DNA of 64,000 bases from positions 283,501-347,500 of the forward strand of contig NZ_CP045072.1 of NCBI RefSeq assembly GCF_009301415.1, given 5' to 3'. Below, in pieces: positions 20,573 to 31,497 of this stretch. The position numbers were made by a program, and so were the translations under genes. The first letter of the stretch is position 1, and the number at the start of each line of letters is the position of its first letter. Origin of the DNA: Paracoccus kondratievae. Its GTDB lineage: Bacteria > Pseudomonadota > Alphaproteobacteria > Rhodobacterales > Rhodobacteraceae. The notes under the pieces are model-generated. The model made no database searches and was not told where the DNA came from. It worked only from the letters and a program-made list of their open reading frames with translations.

Positions 20573-22001
20573 TGTATTTCCCCGAAGGCTTGCGCATCGG
20601 CAGCCGTTTCACCTCTTGCAGCGTTTTCGCGTCATAGACGACGACCGCGCCCTCATCCTCCCACAGCGAGACCAGCACATGGCTGCCGTCGCGGGTGAAT
20701 TCGCTATGGGCGAAGGTCCGGCCGGGAAAGGGGGCCAGTGTCCTGACGATTTCCAGCGTTTCTTTGTCGATGACATGCATCTGATCCTTGTGCGGGCCAA
20801 AGAACACATCCGCCCAGACATAGGGGCTGGAGGCATGACCGCGCAGGAAAAAGCCCGGACCCGCGGTCTTTATCTGCCCGACAAGGCTCCAGTCCTGCAT
20901 GTCGATGACCGAGATGACGCCCTCGCCCAGATGAGGGGTCGCCATGACCCGGCGGCCGTCGCGCTGCCATGTGATGCCCGAGCCAAGATGCGGCATGCCC
21001 GGCAGAGGCAGTTCCGCAACCTTGTGCCCGTCGTCGAGGTCGATCACCACGCCCTTGTCGCCGTCGCGGTTGGCGCCGATCAGCTGGCGGTAGTCCGGCG
21101 AAAAGAAGAAGTCGTCCAGCGGCTCATTGATCGGGATGCGGCGGATTGCCAGGTCGGTGGTCCCGACCTCCCAGATTTCGGGCGCATCCTTCAGCGCCAG
21201 AACAAAGCTGTGGCGCTGCGGGGCCTGATAAACGGCGCTGACCCGGCTGGGCCTGTCCTTGACCCGCGTTTCAATCAGGCCGACGGGGTTCAGGTCCGCA
21301 TCAAGGATGGTCAGGCTTTCCGGCAGATAGTTCGCCACCGCAATACGCTGACCGTCCGGACTGATCGCAATGTTGCGGCTGTTCAGGGCGGCGCGGATGC
21401 GGCCGACCTCGGACAGCGACCAGATATCGTATTTCTGCACCCAGCCATCGCGCGACATGATGTACACAAAGCGCCCGTCAGGGCTGAACTTTGGCCCGCC
21501 ATGGACGGCAAAAGGGGTGGCAAAACGGTCCAGCACCTCGAAACTGTCGCCATCAAGCACGCTGACATGATGGTCCCCGGTTTCGACGACCAGCGTGATA
21601 TTCAGCGGATCGGCGGCGAAAACCGGACTGTCGGCGGGCTGGTAATCGGGGTTCATCTCGCGGCTGTCGGCGATCCGGGCAGCGTCCCAGTCCGGGCGAT
21701 GGCCAAGTGGGGCGGTCACATATTCGACCAGCGCCGCGATCGCCTGGGGCGAGAGACGGTCGGAAAAGCCCTCCATCTGGGTCGAAACGCGACCCTGAGC
21801 GATCACCTGATCAATGCCCCGCACCCGACCCAGCGTTTCGGGGATCAGCGCGGGGCCGGTGCCGCCCAGCCGGTCCTCGCCATGGCAGGCGGCGCAATGT
21901 TCGGCATAGTCTGCGGCGGCATCGGCCTGTGCTGCCGCAGATGCAAGCATGGTCAGTGGCAGGGCAGCCAGCAGACTAGAAAAAACGATGGGCCGGATCA
22001 T
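20529..22001 (-). CDS. nirN: NirN, cytochrome c/d1-type dihydro-heme d1 dehydrogenase
   Basis: 490-residue periplasmic paralogue of NirS that performs the last step of heme d1 synthesis, introducing the acrylate double bond into dihydro-heme d1. A signal peptide ends near AAAQA (about residue 26). A cytochrome c domain follows with one CAACH heme site at about residue 38. The rest is an eight-bladed propeller with the [29 protein letters not shown] blade that parallels the NirS d1 domain. Its start lies 26 bases inside the end of nirJ, so it is in the same transcription unit. NirS itself is separate at 27.5-29.3 kb, which separates the two assignments. Confidence 0.93.
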   Translation of the reverse strand: MIRPIVFSSLLAALPLTMLASAAAQADAAADYAEHCAACHGEDRLGGTGPALIPETLGRVRGIDQVIAQGRVSTQMEGFSDRLSPQAIAALVEYVTAPLGHRPDWDAARIADSREMNPDYQPADSPVFAADPLNITLVVETGDHHVSVLDGDSFEVLDRFATPFAVHGGPKFSPDGRFVYIMSRDGWVQKYDIWSLSEVGRIRAALNSRNIAISPDGQRIAVANYLPESLTILDADLNPVGLIETRVKDRPSRVSAVYQAPQRHSFVLALKDAPEIWEVGTTDLAIRRIPINEPLDDFFFSPDYRQLIGANRDGDKGVVIDLDDGHKVAELPLPGMPHLGSGITWQRDGRRVMATPHLGEGVISVIDMQDWSLVGQIKTAGPGFFLRGHASSPYVWADVFFGPHKDQMHVIDKETLEIVRTLAPFPGRTFAHSEFTRDGSHVLVSLWEDEGAVVVYDAKTLQEVKRLPMRKPSGKYNVWNKITFEDGTSH

Positions 22002-23199
22002 GGCTTTTTCCCCGGAAAGGTGTCACGGCAAGACGGTCAAGATCGGCACTCTCTGCGCCAATCTCGGCTGCGGAAAGATAACAGGCCGGATCCTCGGCCC
22101 ATGGATCGCCGGTCAGTTGCAGCGCGCGGATGCGGGTGTTGCCGCCACAGACCGCCTGATAGGCGCAGGCGCCGCAGCGGCCCTTTAACGGGCGCGGACG
22201 GGTTCGCAGTGTTGCCAGCATGGGATCGTCGCCGGTCCAGATTTCTGAAAAGGGCCGCTCTTTGACCGAACCCAGCGTGTAATCCGACCAATAGGTATCA
22301 GGGTGGACCTTGCCCTGCGGGTCGATATTGCCGACGCCAAGACCCGAGGAATTGCCCCCCCATGCCTCAAGATGCTTGCGCAGGTGGGCGATGGTCTGGG
22401 CCGGAAAGCGGGTCTCGGCCCAACGCAGGAAATAGACGGCGTCGGTGTCGTTATTGCCGGTTACGATCTCCAGCGGCTCGCCCTTCTCGACCGCCTTCCA
22501 TGCGCGGTCGATCAGCAGGTCCATCGCGTGGCGGGTGCGGGTATGGGCGGTGTCCTCGCCCCGGTGCTTGTCTCCGCGTCCGGCATAGACCAGATGCGAC
22601 AGGTAGAATTTGTCCACGCCCTCATCCCGGCACAGGTCCAGCATGGCGGGCAGGTGATGGGCGTTGCTCTCGGTGATGGTAAAACGCAGGCCGACCTTGA
22701 TCCCCTGCGCCTTACAGGCCCGCACCCCGGCAAGCGCCTGATCAAAAGCGCCCTCGACGCCGCGGAACCAGTCGTTCACGGTCCCGATTCCGTCAAGCGA
22801 GATACCGACATAGTCAAAGCGCAGATCGGCCAGCCGCGCGACATTTCCGGCGTCGATCCTTGTGCCATTGGTCGAAAGAGCAAGGTGGCGAAAGTCCAGC
22901 CGCCGCGCCTCTTTGGCCAGTTCCCAAAAGTCAAAGCGCGCCATCGGCTCGCCCCCGGACAGGATCAGGGCCGGGACACGAAAATCCGACAGATCGCGCA
23001 GGACCAAGATCGCCTCGTCATGCGTCAGCTCGCCGGGAAAGGGCCGGTCGGCCGAAACTGTATAGCAATGGCGGCATTTGAGGTTGCAGCTGCGCGTCAG
23101 GTTCCAGATCACCACCGGACGGACCGTGCCCGGCCGTGTCCGGCGACGCGGGGGTGAGGGGGACACAAGCTCGCGCATATATTCGGTCAGGCGGAACAT
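21976..23199 (-). CDS. nirJ: NirJ, heme d1 biosynthesis radical SAM protein
   Basis: 407-residue cytoplasmic radical SAM enzyme that replaces two propionate side chains of the decarboxylated isobacteriochlorin with oxo groups. The N-terminal CNLKCRHC (CX3CX2C) binds the SAM-coordinating [4Fe-4S] cluster and LILSGGEP is the usual SAM-binding strand. The C-terminal part has a SPASM-like cysteine set, [12 protein letters not shown] and a later CYLS, expected to hold a second cluster. It starts three bases after the nirH stop and overlaps nirN downstream, so its translation is coupled. Confidence 0.95.
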   Translation of the reverse strand: MFRLTEYMRELVSPSPPRRRTRPGTVRPVVIWNLTRSCNLKCRHCYTVSADRPFPGELTHDEAILVLRDLSDFRVPALILSGGEPMARFDFWELAKEARRLDFRHLALSTNGTRIDAGNVARLADLRFDYVGISLDGIGTVNDWFRGVEGAFDQALAGVRACKAQGIKVGLRFTITESNAHHLPAMLDLCRDEGVDKFYLSHLVYAGRGDKHRGEDTAHTRTRHAMDLLIDRAWKAVEKGEPLEIVTGNNDTDAVYFLRWAETRFPAQTIAHLRKHLEAWGGNSSGLGVGNIDPQGKVHPDTYWSDYTLGSVKERPFSEIWTGDDPMLATLRTRPRPLKGRCGACAYQAVCGGNTRIRALQLTGDPWAEDPACYLSAAEIGAESADLDRLAVTPFRGKSHDPAHRFF

Positions 23200-23202
23200 G
23201 GT

Positions 23203-23694
23203 TTACCTTTCTTGGCCGTCCCGAAGACGCAGGCCGGTTTTCTTCAGAATGCGGGTGGAGTAAAGGATGTCGTCGGCCAGACAGGCGGGGCCGAGCAGGG
23301 CGCGGATCCGGGTGCGCTTGTTCTCGACCTCGGTGCGGCTTTTCCCGTGCAGCATGGCAAAAAGGTTGTAGCGCCAGACCGGTGCACGCGGGCGCAGATA
23401 GCAATGGCTGACGAAATCAAGTGCGCCGATCATTTCGCCTAAGGTCCCGGCCACTTTATCCTCGACGTCCCAGACGCTCATGCCGTTCGCGGTCATCCCC
23501 AGCGCGTAATGATTGGGGGCCAGGGCGATGCGGCGGATCACCCCGCGCGCTTGCAGTTGGGAAAGCCGGTCGATGACCTGCGCCTCGGTCAAGCCCAGAT
23601 CGGCGGCTATGCAGGCATAGGGAGCCTGAACCAGAGGCAGCCCGGCCTGAGTAGCCGCGATCAGCCGGCGGTCGGTATCGTCCAGCCTTGTCAT
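23203..23694 (-). CDS. nirH: NirH, siroheme decarboxylase subunit
   Basis: 163-residue Lrp/AsnC-like protein that, with NirD, NirL and NirG, decarboxylates siroheme to 12,18-didecarboxysiroheme during heme d1 synthesis. The N-terminal helix-turn-helix remnant is MTRLDDTDRRLIAATQAGLPLVQAPYACIAADLGL. The C-terminal ferredoxin-like half has HCYLRPRAPVWRYNLFAMLHGKSR, the conserved region in the substrate pocket. The ATG at 23694 overlaps the nirG stop (ATGA). The frame is open further upstream, but that stretch lies within nirG. Confidence 0.92.
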   Translation of the reverse strand: MTRLDDTDRRLIAATQAGLPLVQAPYACIAADLGLTEAQVIDRLSQLQARGVIRRIALAPNHYALGMTANGMSVWDVEDKVAGTLGEMIGALDFVSHCYLRPRAPVWRYNLFAMLHGKSRTEVENKRTRIRALLGPACLADDILYSTRILKKTGLRLRDGQER

Positions 23695-24173
23695 GCCGTC
23701 ACCCGAAAGCCGATGAAAAATTCGCGCAGCTTTGGGAACTGCCATACGGTCAACCCGGTCTCGGCCTCGATCCTGTGGGCGGTCCTGGCGATGCCTTCGG
23801 GTGTAGGGGTGGCAAGCACGAACCACATGTTCAGTGCATGGTCGCGGGCGTAATTATGGGCGACCTCGGCGTGGGCGTTCACCAGCGCGGCGATGCGGTC
23901 GAAATCCGGCTCCGGCACCGAAAGCGCACAAAGGCAGAATGCCCCGCCCATCGCCTCTGCATCGAAAAACGGGCCAAAGCGGGTAATCGCACCGATCTCG
24001 CGCAGCCGTTGCAGCCGTGTAATCAGCTGGGCGCCGGTCAGCCCCAGCGTCGCGCCTGCGTCGTCAAAGGGGCGGGGCGTCAGGGGAAAACCCTCTTGCA
24101 GCGTGTTGAGAATGGCGCGGTCAGCCGTGTCCAATGCCTCGGGTGGCAGGCTGTGGCGTCGAAGGTTCTTCAT
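23691..24173 (-). CDS. nirG: NirG, siroheme decarboxylase subunit
   Basis: 160-residue paralogue of NirH, NirD and NirL acting in siroheme decarboxylation. It keeps the family layout: a winged-helix-like N-terminus (LDTADRAILNTLQEGFPLTPRPFDDAGATLGL) and an AsnC-like C-terminal half with HNYARDHALNMWFVLATPTPEG. It starts at ATG 24173, overlapping the stop of nirDL (ATGA), and its own stop overlaps nirH. The long frame extending upstream to 24836 is a shadow of nirDL in another frame. Confidence 0.92.
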   Translation of the reverse strand: MKNLRRHSLPPEALDTADRAILNTLQEGFPLTPRPFDDAGATLGLTGAQLITRLQRLREIGAITRFGPFFDAEAMGGAFCLCALSVPEPDFDRIAALVNAHAEVAHNYARDHALNMWFVLATPTPEGIARTAHRIEAETGLTVWQFPKLREFFIGFRVTA

Positions 24174-25141
24174 GCGGCGATCCCGGTGATGGTGGCCCCG
24201 CGCTGGCGAAAGCAACGGGTCGAGAACAGGATGCGATGCGGGACATTCATCAGTGCGGGCAGGGCGCGGGCTTGGGCCAGCACCTCCATCGCCTCGGCAC
24301 GGGAACGCGCGTGTATCATGCAAAAGAGCGGCCAGCTCCAGCGTCCCGGCACCGATTGCCGCTGATAGCACAGCGTAACGCCCGGCACCCCCGCCAAAGC
24401 GGTGCCTGCGGCCTCGACCGCGGTGTCGGGCAGGCGCCAGACGACCATGGCATTCTGCGTCCAGCCAAGGGCGCGGTGCTTGACGATCACGCCGACCCGG
24501 GTCAGCAGGCGCGCTTCGGCCAGGGCGCGGATGCGCGAGATGATCTCGGCCTCGCTGCGATGCAGGGCCTGCCCCAGCGCGACGAAGGGGCGCGGTATCA
24601 GCGCCAGACCCGAGGACAGCGCCTGCATCAGCGGCTTGTCGCGTGGGCGCAGCGCCTCCAGATCGGCAGGCCGGTCCAGCGCCATCGCCCGGCGCGCGCC
24701 GGTCAGGGGGAAGCCAAGGTCGATGTTGAAGGCGCGCACCAGCGGCAGGGACAGGACGGAAAGGCCGGTCGCGGTCTCGATCCGCGCAAGGCTTGCCGCC
24801 AGCGCCTCGGCATCCGGGGCGGTGGCGACGAACCACAGGTTCCAGTCGTCCTCGCGAAGGTATGAATGGTTGACGCCGGGCTCTGTCCCGACCATTGCCG
24901 CGACCTCTTCAATCCGCCGCGCGGGTACTTGCAGCGCGGCCAGCGTCGAGGCGGCGGCGGTGTTCGGCCGGCAGGTGGCGCCTACGCGCGAGACGATACC
25001 TTCGGCCTGCAGGCGGGTGAGGCGGGCGATCACCCCGGCCTCGCTTGTGTCGAGCCGGCGGGCCATGGCGGCAAAGGGACGGGGCACCAGCGGCAGGTCG
25101 CGCTGAAAGCCGTCGAGCATGCGCAGATCCAGATCTTCCAT
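24170..25141 (-). CDS. nirDL: NirDL, fused siroheme decarboxylase subunits
   Basis: 323-residue protein made of two Lrp/AsnC-like units end to end. Unit one (about residues 1-150) contains RMLDGFQRDLPLVPRPFAAMARRL and HSYLREDDWNLWFVATAPD. Unit two (about 165-323) contains LMQALSSGLALIPRPFVALGQAL and CYQRQSVPGRWSWPLFCMIHARS. In pseudomonads these domains are separate nirD and nirL genes; fused forms are known from several denitrifiers. It decarboxylates siroheme together with NirG and NirH. The ATG at 25141 follows the nirF stop by one base (TGACATG); the frame remains open to 25315 inside nirF, but family similarity begins at MEDLDLRML. Confidence 0.92.
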   Translation of the reverse strand: MEDLDLRMLDGFQRDLPLVPRPFAAMARRLDTSEAGVIARLTRLQAEGIVSRVGATCRPNTAAASTLAALQVPARRIEEVAAMVGTEPGVNHSYLREDDWNLWFVATAPDAEALAASLARIETATGLSVLSLPLVRAFNIDLGFPLTGARRAMALDRPADLEALRPRDKPLMQALSSGLALIPRPFVALGQALHRSEAEIISRIRALAEARLLTRVGVIVKHRALGWTQNAMVVWRLPDTAVEAAGTALAGVPGVTLCYQRQSVPGRWSWPLFCMIHARSRAEAMEVLAQARALPALMNVPHRILFSTRCFRQRGATITGIAA

Positions 25142-25142
25142 G

Positions 25143-26297
25143 TCAAAGCCCCGTCCTGTGTGCGCGGTCGGTAAAGAAGATCCCCGAAGGCGCACGAGCC
25201 TCGATTTCGCCCAGAACCTCGCGGCTGCGGGTGTCGCGGATTTCGACCCGGTTCTCGTCGCGGACCGACAGCCAGACCTCACGCCCGCGCGGGGCGAACT
25301 CCATGTGCAGCACACCCTTGCCGGGGGTCAGGGTATCCAGAACCTCATGGGTCAGGGTGTTGACGACCTGCAGCTTGTCATTGTCCGGCGGGGCGAAATT
25401 CACCCAGACCTCGCGCCTGTCGGGGCGGGCAAGTGCAAAGACCGGCTGACCGGCAAGTTCGGTGCGGGCAATCTCGGTCAGGCTGTCGGCATCAACCCAT
25501 AGCAGCTGGTGCAGCCCGACGGCGGGCAGGGCAAAGACGCCATCGGCCAGCGTCCAGCCCTGAAGATGCGGCATCTTGTAGACCGGCATATCGGGCTGGT
25601 CGCGGCCGTAATCGGGCAGAAAGCGTGTAACCTCGGGCGGATCCTGCCACAGGTCGATCTGCGTCAGCCCCTTTTCGCCGAAAAGCCCGACGATATAGCG
25701 CCGCCCGTCGCTGGTCAGCAGCGCGTCATAGGGGTTGGCGCCGATACCCTTGAGCCGGGTGATTCCGGGCTGTGCCGGGCTGTGCGAGTGGTCGATGATC
25801 CAGACTTCGCCCGTGTCCCAGGTGGCAACGATAAAGCGCGAACCGGGTGCGTCCGCGATGCCCACGGTTTTCGACCCCATCGGCACATCGGCAACCAGTT
25901 CCAGCGTTTCGGCGTCAAAGACCCGCACGCCCCCCGGTTCGTAATTCGCCACAGCGATCAGCTGCCCATCGTCCGAGATGGCGCCCCCGATCGAATTGCC
26001 GGCCTGCACCACGCGCCGGACCACCTGACGGGTCAGGATATCGACCTTGGTCAACCCGCCGTCGCGGCCAAAGACATAGGCGAAACGTTCGTCCGGGGAA
26101 TAGACGAGGCTGGCATGGGACAGATCGCCAAGCCCCTCGATCCGGCCAAGTGCGGCGCGTTCGCTGCGGTCCACCACCAGCAGCGAGCCTGTTTCACGCT
26201 CGACGATCAGCCCCAGATCGCCAGTGCCGCGTAGCTCATCGGCCTGGGCCGGGGTGATGGTAAGCATGAGGGCGGCAAGAACAGCCTTGAGCATCAT
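25143..26297 (-). CDS. nirF: NirF, heme d1 biosynthesis periplasmic propeller protein
   Basis: 384-residue protein with a signal peptide (MMLKAVLAALMLTITPAQA, cleaved after about residue 19) and an eight-bladed d1-type propeller lacking a cytochrome c domain. It is required for a late periplasmic step of heme d1 synthesis and probably carries or modifies a late intermediate for NirN and NirS. Blade motifs such as RFAYVFGRDGGLTKVDILT are shared with NirS and NirN. No CxxCH is present. No lipobox cysteine follows the signal, unlike the lipoprotein form reported in Pseudomonas. It overlaps nirC by four bases. Confidence 0.93.
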   Translation of the reverse strand: MMLKAVLAALMLTITPAQADELRGTGDLGLIVERETGSLLVVDRSERAALGRIEGLGDLSHASLVYSPDERFAYVFGRDGGLTKVDILTRQVVRRVVQAGNSIGGAISDDGQLIAVANYEPGGVRVFDAETLELVADVPMGSKTVGIADAPGSRFIVATWDTGEVWIIDHSHSPAQPGITRLKGIGANPYDALLTSDGRRYIVGLFGEKGLTQIDLWQDPPEVTRFLPDYGRDQPDMPVYKMPHLQGWTLADGVFALPAVGLHQLLWVDADSLTEIARTELAGQPVFALARPDRREVWVNFAPPDNDKLQVVNTLTHEVLDTLTPGKGVLHMEFAPRGREVWLSVRDENRVEIRDTRSREVLGEIEARAPSGIFFTDRAHRTGL

Positions 26298-26605
26298 TCC
26301 GTCTCCGTCTTCATCAGGTAATCGGCGATCCAGCGCGCCTCATCCTCGGTCAGCAGGGGGCGCCAGCCGGGCATCGCTGTGCCGGGCAGGCCGTCCAGGA
26401 TGACCTCGGCCAGATCTCCGGGTTCGCGCTCTGCCAGTGCCTCGGGTGTGATAGGGCGGCCAAGGCCGCCGGTACGGCGCAGCCCGTGGCACGAGCCGCA
26501 ATCCTGCCGCACCAGATGGCGCAATTCATCCTGCCGCGTGGCATCGGGCGGGGCTGCCATTGCCGCCCCGGCCAGAAGCATGGGCATGAGCGCCAGCCTA
26601 GCCAT
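26294..26605 (-). CDS. nirC: NirC, small periplasmic c-type cytochrome
   Basis: 103-residue exported monoheme cytochrome. The signal peptide MARLALMPMLLAGAAMA is cleaved before APPDA, the heme attachment motif is CGSCH (about residues 36-40), and the methionine ligand is probably in GLPGTAMPGW. NirC can donate electrons to NirS and has been implicated in heme d1 maturation. The ATG at 26605 lies eight bases inside the end of nirE; the frame is open to 26794, but that part overlaps nirE and has no signal peptide. Confidence 0.93.
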   Translation of the reverse strand: MARLALMPMLLAGAAMAAPPDATRQDELRHLVRQDCGSCHGLRRTGGLGRPITPEALAEREPGDLAEVILDGLPGTAMPGWRPLLTEDEARWIADYLMKTETE

Positions 26606-27461
26606 GCGCCACCAGCCGCCATTCCGGACGGTAGGATTCATGGGGCAGGTCGCAGTCATCGGCCATGGCTGCGACATGGCCGATGATGAACAGGACCGGG
26701 GTGGGCAGCGGCTTGCGTGCCAGCGCCGCAGCGATATCCTGCAATGTCGCAAGCAGCCGCTTTTCCTGCGGGGTGCTGGCTTGCGAAACGGCAAGCACCG
26801 GCAGGTCGGAGGGCATGCCGTGGCGGATCAGTTCCCGCGCTATCTCGGCCAAGTTCGCCGCGCCCATATAGACGGCAAGCGTGGTCTGCGGATCGGCAAG
26901 AGACGCCCAGTCCAGATCCAGCGCCGCATCCCGTGCCCGGTGGCCGGTGACATGGCGCAGCCCGGTCGCAAGTCCGCGATGTGTCAGCGGAAACCGGGCC
27001 GAGGCCGCCGCACCCTGTGCCGCGGTGATGCCGGGTATATAGTCGCAGGGGATGCCCGCGCGGGTCACGGCCTCAAACTCTTCGCCACCACGGCCAAAGA
27101 TCGTCGGATCTCCGCCCTTGAGCCGCGCCACGGTCAGGCCCGAGCGTGCCAGCTCGACAAGCAGGGCGTTGATCTGTTCTTGCGGAACAGGGTGAAACCC
27201 TGCCGCCTTGCCCACGGGGATGCGGCGGACATGGGCCGGAACGCAGGCCATCACCTCGGCCGAGACCAGCCGGTCATGGACCACCACGTCCGCCTGCTGC
27301 AAAAGCCGCAGTGCCCGCAGTGTCAGCAGCTCGGGATCGCCCGGGCCCGCACCGATCAGATCGACGCGGCCCATGCCCGTCTTGCCCTGTTGCGGCCTGT
27401 CCAGCGCCGCGCCGTTCAGGCCGCAACGCGCGGCCCCATTCGTCACCGTCTTGCCGGCCAT
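26598..27461 (-). CDS. nirE: NirE, uroporphyrinogen-III C-methyltransferase
   Basis: 287-residue SAM-dependent methyltransferase that methylates uroporphyrinogen III at C2 and C7 to precorrin-2, the entry to heme d1 synthesis. Family motifs are VDLIGAGPGDPELLTLRA at the start of the fold, VVHDRLV, VARLKGGDPTIFGRGGEE, and PGITAAQGAAASARFPLTHRG. The ATG at 27461 (MAGKTVTNGAARC) fits the known Paracoccus protein; a further open stretch to 27524 is not supported. It follows nirS by about 70 bases and overlaps nirC. Confidence 0.95.
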   Translation of the reverse strand: MAGKTVTNGAARCGLNGAALDRPQQGKTGMGRVDLIGAGPGDPELLTLRALRLLQQADVVVHDRLVSAEVMACVPAHVRRIPVGKAAGFHPVPQEQINALLVELARSGLTVARLKGGDPTIFGRGGEEFEAVTRAGIPCDYIPGITAAQGAAASARFPLTHRGLATGLRHVTGHRARDAALDLDWASLADPQTTLAVYMGAANLAEIARELIRHGMPSDLPVLAVSQASTPQEKRLLATLQDIAAALARKPLPTPVLFIIGHVAAMADDCDLPHESYRPEWRLVAHG

Positions 27462-27533
27462 GTCCGAACCCCCATTGAAATGCTGCCGGGGCAGGGGCGC
27501 GAACGCCCCTGCCTGTGGTTGCAACCGTGCTGA

Positions 27534-29333
<1,800 letters not shown>

Positions 29334-29387
29334 CTATTTGCTGGCGCGCGTTCACGCTGTTCCTGAGCGGATTTCGCGCCAGCGGCT

Positions 29388-29401
29388 TTGATCTATGTTA
29401 A
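29388..29401. promoter_or_regulatory. NNR/FNR-type box shared by nirS and nirI
   Basis: TTGATCTATGTTAA, or TTAACATAGATCAA on the other strand, fits the TTGAT-N4-ATCAA consensus with two changes in one half. It lies 63 bases before the nirS start and 56 before the nirI start, central enough to serve both divergent promoters. Control of nir genes by NNR through such boxes is established in P. denitrificans. Confidence 0.8.
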
Positions 29402-29457
29402 GGCCGGGGTGCGGCATTTCGGCGATCAGCGGGCAAAGACCTGGGACGCGGACCTTT

Positions 29458-31497
29458 ATGCCCGGACACCATCCTTTCGCACCTTGCCGCCTGCTTTTGG
29501 CACTGATCGCACTGATCTTGCTGAGCCTGCCCATGTGGGCCGCGCCGCCTGCCGCCCCCGATGCGGTGCAGGCGCAGGCACTTTTCGGGGCGGATGTGCC
29601 AGTGGTGCTGGACCGCCGCGAAACGCCGGTGCCCGGCTGGGGTGTCAGCCGTGAGGGCCGGGCGCTGGGCATGATAGGCTCGACCTGGGAAATCGCGGCA
29701 ACCACTGGCTATTCCGGCAAGCCGCTGGATGTGCTGGTCGCGGTCACACCACAGGGTATTATCGCCGGTGCGCTGCTGGTTCGCCAGACCGAGCCTGTGC
29801 TGAGTCTTGGCATCTCGGACGCGCATATCGCCGCCTATGTGGACGGCTTCCGGGGCGTCGACCTGTCGCAGCCCCCGGGCTGGGACAGTGCGCTGCCCGA
29901 GGTGATCTCGCGCGCCACCGTCTCGACCGGGGTGATCCGCGACGGCATTTTGCGCAGCGCCCGGGTACTGGCGCAGGCTCAGGGGGTCGGCGGGGGCGGG
30001 ATCGACCGCGTTACCTACCGCCCCGCCACATGGGCCGATCTGATGGCTGAGGGGGCGTTGGCTCATGCCGTTGTCTCGATGGCCGATGCAGCGCGCGCCT
30101 TTGCCGGGGCCAAAGTACCGGTCCAGCCGTCGGACGCGCCCTATCTGGATCTTTATGCCGGGCTGATCGACCCGCCGACCGTGGGTCGCAACCTGCTGGG
30201 TGCGCGCGAATTCACCGCCGCCGCAGGCGCGCTGCAACCCGGTCAGGCGCTGGTCGCGGTGCTGTCGCGCGGGCTTTACAGTCCACGTGGGACTGAATGG
30301 CACCGCTCGGGCCGGTTTGAGCGTATCGCCTTTGAACAGGGCGCGCTGCGTATCGGGCCCGGCGACGGCGATTTCACCATGATTGAAAAGCTGGCCTTGC
30401 CGGACGCGCCCGAGTTCAGGGAAATGAGCCTGTTCCGGCTGAACATCGACCCCGTTGCCGGGGGCATCGATCCGCGTCAGCCCTTTGATCTGGTCGTGAC
30501 AGCAACCCGGCCCTTGGCGGCGGGGGGTGAGGCGGTGCTACCGGTCCGCGCCACGATTCGCCTGTCAGAGGCTTATATCCTGACCGATCCACCTGCCGTG
30601 CCGCTGTGGCAGGAGTTCTGGCGGGACAAGGTGCCCGGCATCGCCATCGTCGGCGCAATGCTGCTGGTGCTGGCGCTGATCCTTTTCGGGCAAGAGGCGC
30701 TGGTGCGCAGGCCCCTTTTGTGGCGCCGGGTGCGGCTGGGCTATCTGACGGTGACGCTATTGGTGCTTGGCTGGGGGCTGAACGGCCAGCTTTCAGTCGT
30801 GCAGGTGGTGGCCTTTCTGAATGCGCTTCTGTCCGGGTTCCGGTGGGAGACGTTTCTGATCGAGCCGATCATTTTTCTGATCTGGTCCGCCGTGGCGCTG
30901 GGGTTGCTTTTCTGGGGCCGCGGTGTGTTCTGCGGCTGGCTGTGCCCTTTTGGTGCGCTGCAGGAGCTGACGAATGCTGTCGCGCAAAGGCTGGGGGTGC
31001 GCCAGATTGCTTTGCCTCAGGCCCTGCACGAACGGCTGTGGGTGATCAAATACACGCTGTTTGTCGCCATCGTCGCGCTGAGTTTTTACAGCATGGAGCA
31101 GGCGCTGATCCTTGCCGAGGCCGAACCGTTCAAGACGGTGATCTCGATGCGTTTCCTGCGCGCATGGCCCTTTGTGCTGTTCGCGTTGGCGGTGCTGGCG
31201 GGCGGGCTGTTCATCGAGCGTTTTTACTGTCGCTATCTGTGCCCGCTTGGGGCGGGACTGGCGATTCCCGCCAAGCTCAAGATCTTTGACTGGCTGCGCC
31301 GCCGTCCGCAATGCGGGCGCGAATGTCGGCTGTGCGAGGTGAAATGCACCGTCGGCGCCATCGACCCGCTGGGGCGGATCAATCCCAATGAATGCGTGCT
31401 GTGCCTGCGTTGTCAGGTGGTGATGAACGACCCCGGCACCTGTCCTGTGCTGAAACGCCGCGCCCGAACGGCTGCAAGTCCCGGAGATGCGCCATGA
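29458..31497 (+). CDS. nirI: NirI, NosR-type membrane iron-sulfur flavoprotein
   Basis: 679-residue inner-membrane protein needed for nirS expression or activity in Paracoccus and homologous to NosR. After a signal/anchor (LLLALIALILLSLPMWA) comes a periplasmic FMN-binding domain with a probable flavinylation threonine in SRATVSTGVIRDG. Several membrane helices follow with two CP motifs, GWLCPFGALQE and CRYLCPLGAG. The cytoplasmic tail has cysteine clusters for two [4Fe-4S] centres (CGRECRLCEVKC and CVLCLRCQ...CP). The ATG at 29458 gives a clean signal peptide; the frame is open from 29395. The stop overlaps the nirX start. Confidence 0.93.
   Translation: MPGHHPFAPCRLLLALIALILLSLPMWAAPPAAPDAVQAQALFGADVPVVLDRRETPVPGWGVSREGRALGMIGSTWEIAATTGYSGKPLDVLVAVTPQGIIAGALLVRQTEPVLSLGISDAHIAAYVDGFRGVDLSQPPGWDSALPEVISRATVSTGVIRDGILRSARVLAQAQGVGGGGIDRVTYRPATWADLMAEGALAHAVVSMADAARAFAGAKVPVQPSDAPYLDLYAGLIDPPTVGRNLLGAREFTAAAGALQPGQALVAVLSRGLYSPRGTEWHRSGRFERIAFEQGALRIGPGDGDFTMIEKLALPDAPEFREMSLFRLNIDPVAGGIDPRQPFDLVVTATRPLAAGGEAVLPVRATIRLSEAYILTDPPAVPLWQEFWRDKVPGIAIVGAMLLVLALILFGQEALVRRPLLWRRVRLGYLTVTLLVLGWGLNGQLSVVQVVAFLNALLSGFRWETFLIEPIIFLIWSAVALGLLFWGRGVFCGWLCPFGALQELTNAVAQRLGVRQIALPQALHERLWVIKYTLFVAIVALSFYSMEQALILAEAEPFKTVISMRFLRAWPFVLFALAVLAGGLFIERFYCRYLCPLGAGLAIPAKLKIFDWLRRRPQCGRECRLCEVKCTVGAIDPLGRINPNECVLCLRCQVVMNDPGTCPVLKRRARTAASPGDAP

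Noticed and set aside
20529..22001. Second nitrite reductase gene
   Set aside because: It has the cytochrome c plus d1 propeller layout but is shorter than NirS and lies in the biosynthetic block after nirJ, which fits NirN.
24170..24836. Upstream extension of the nirG frame to 24836
   Set aside because: It runs out of frame through nirDL; family similarity begins at ATG 24173, which overlaps the nirDL stop.
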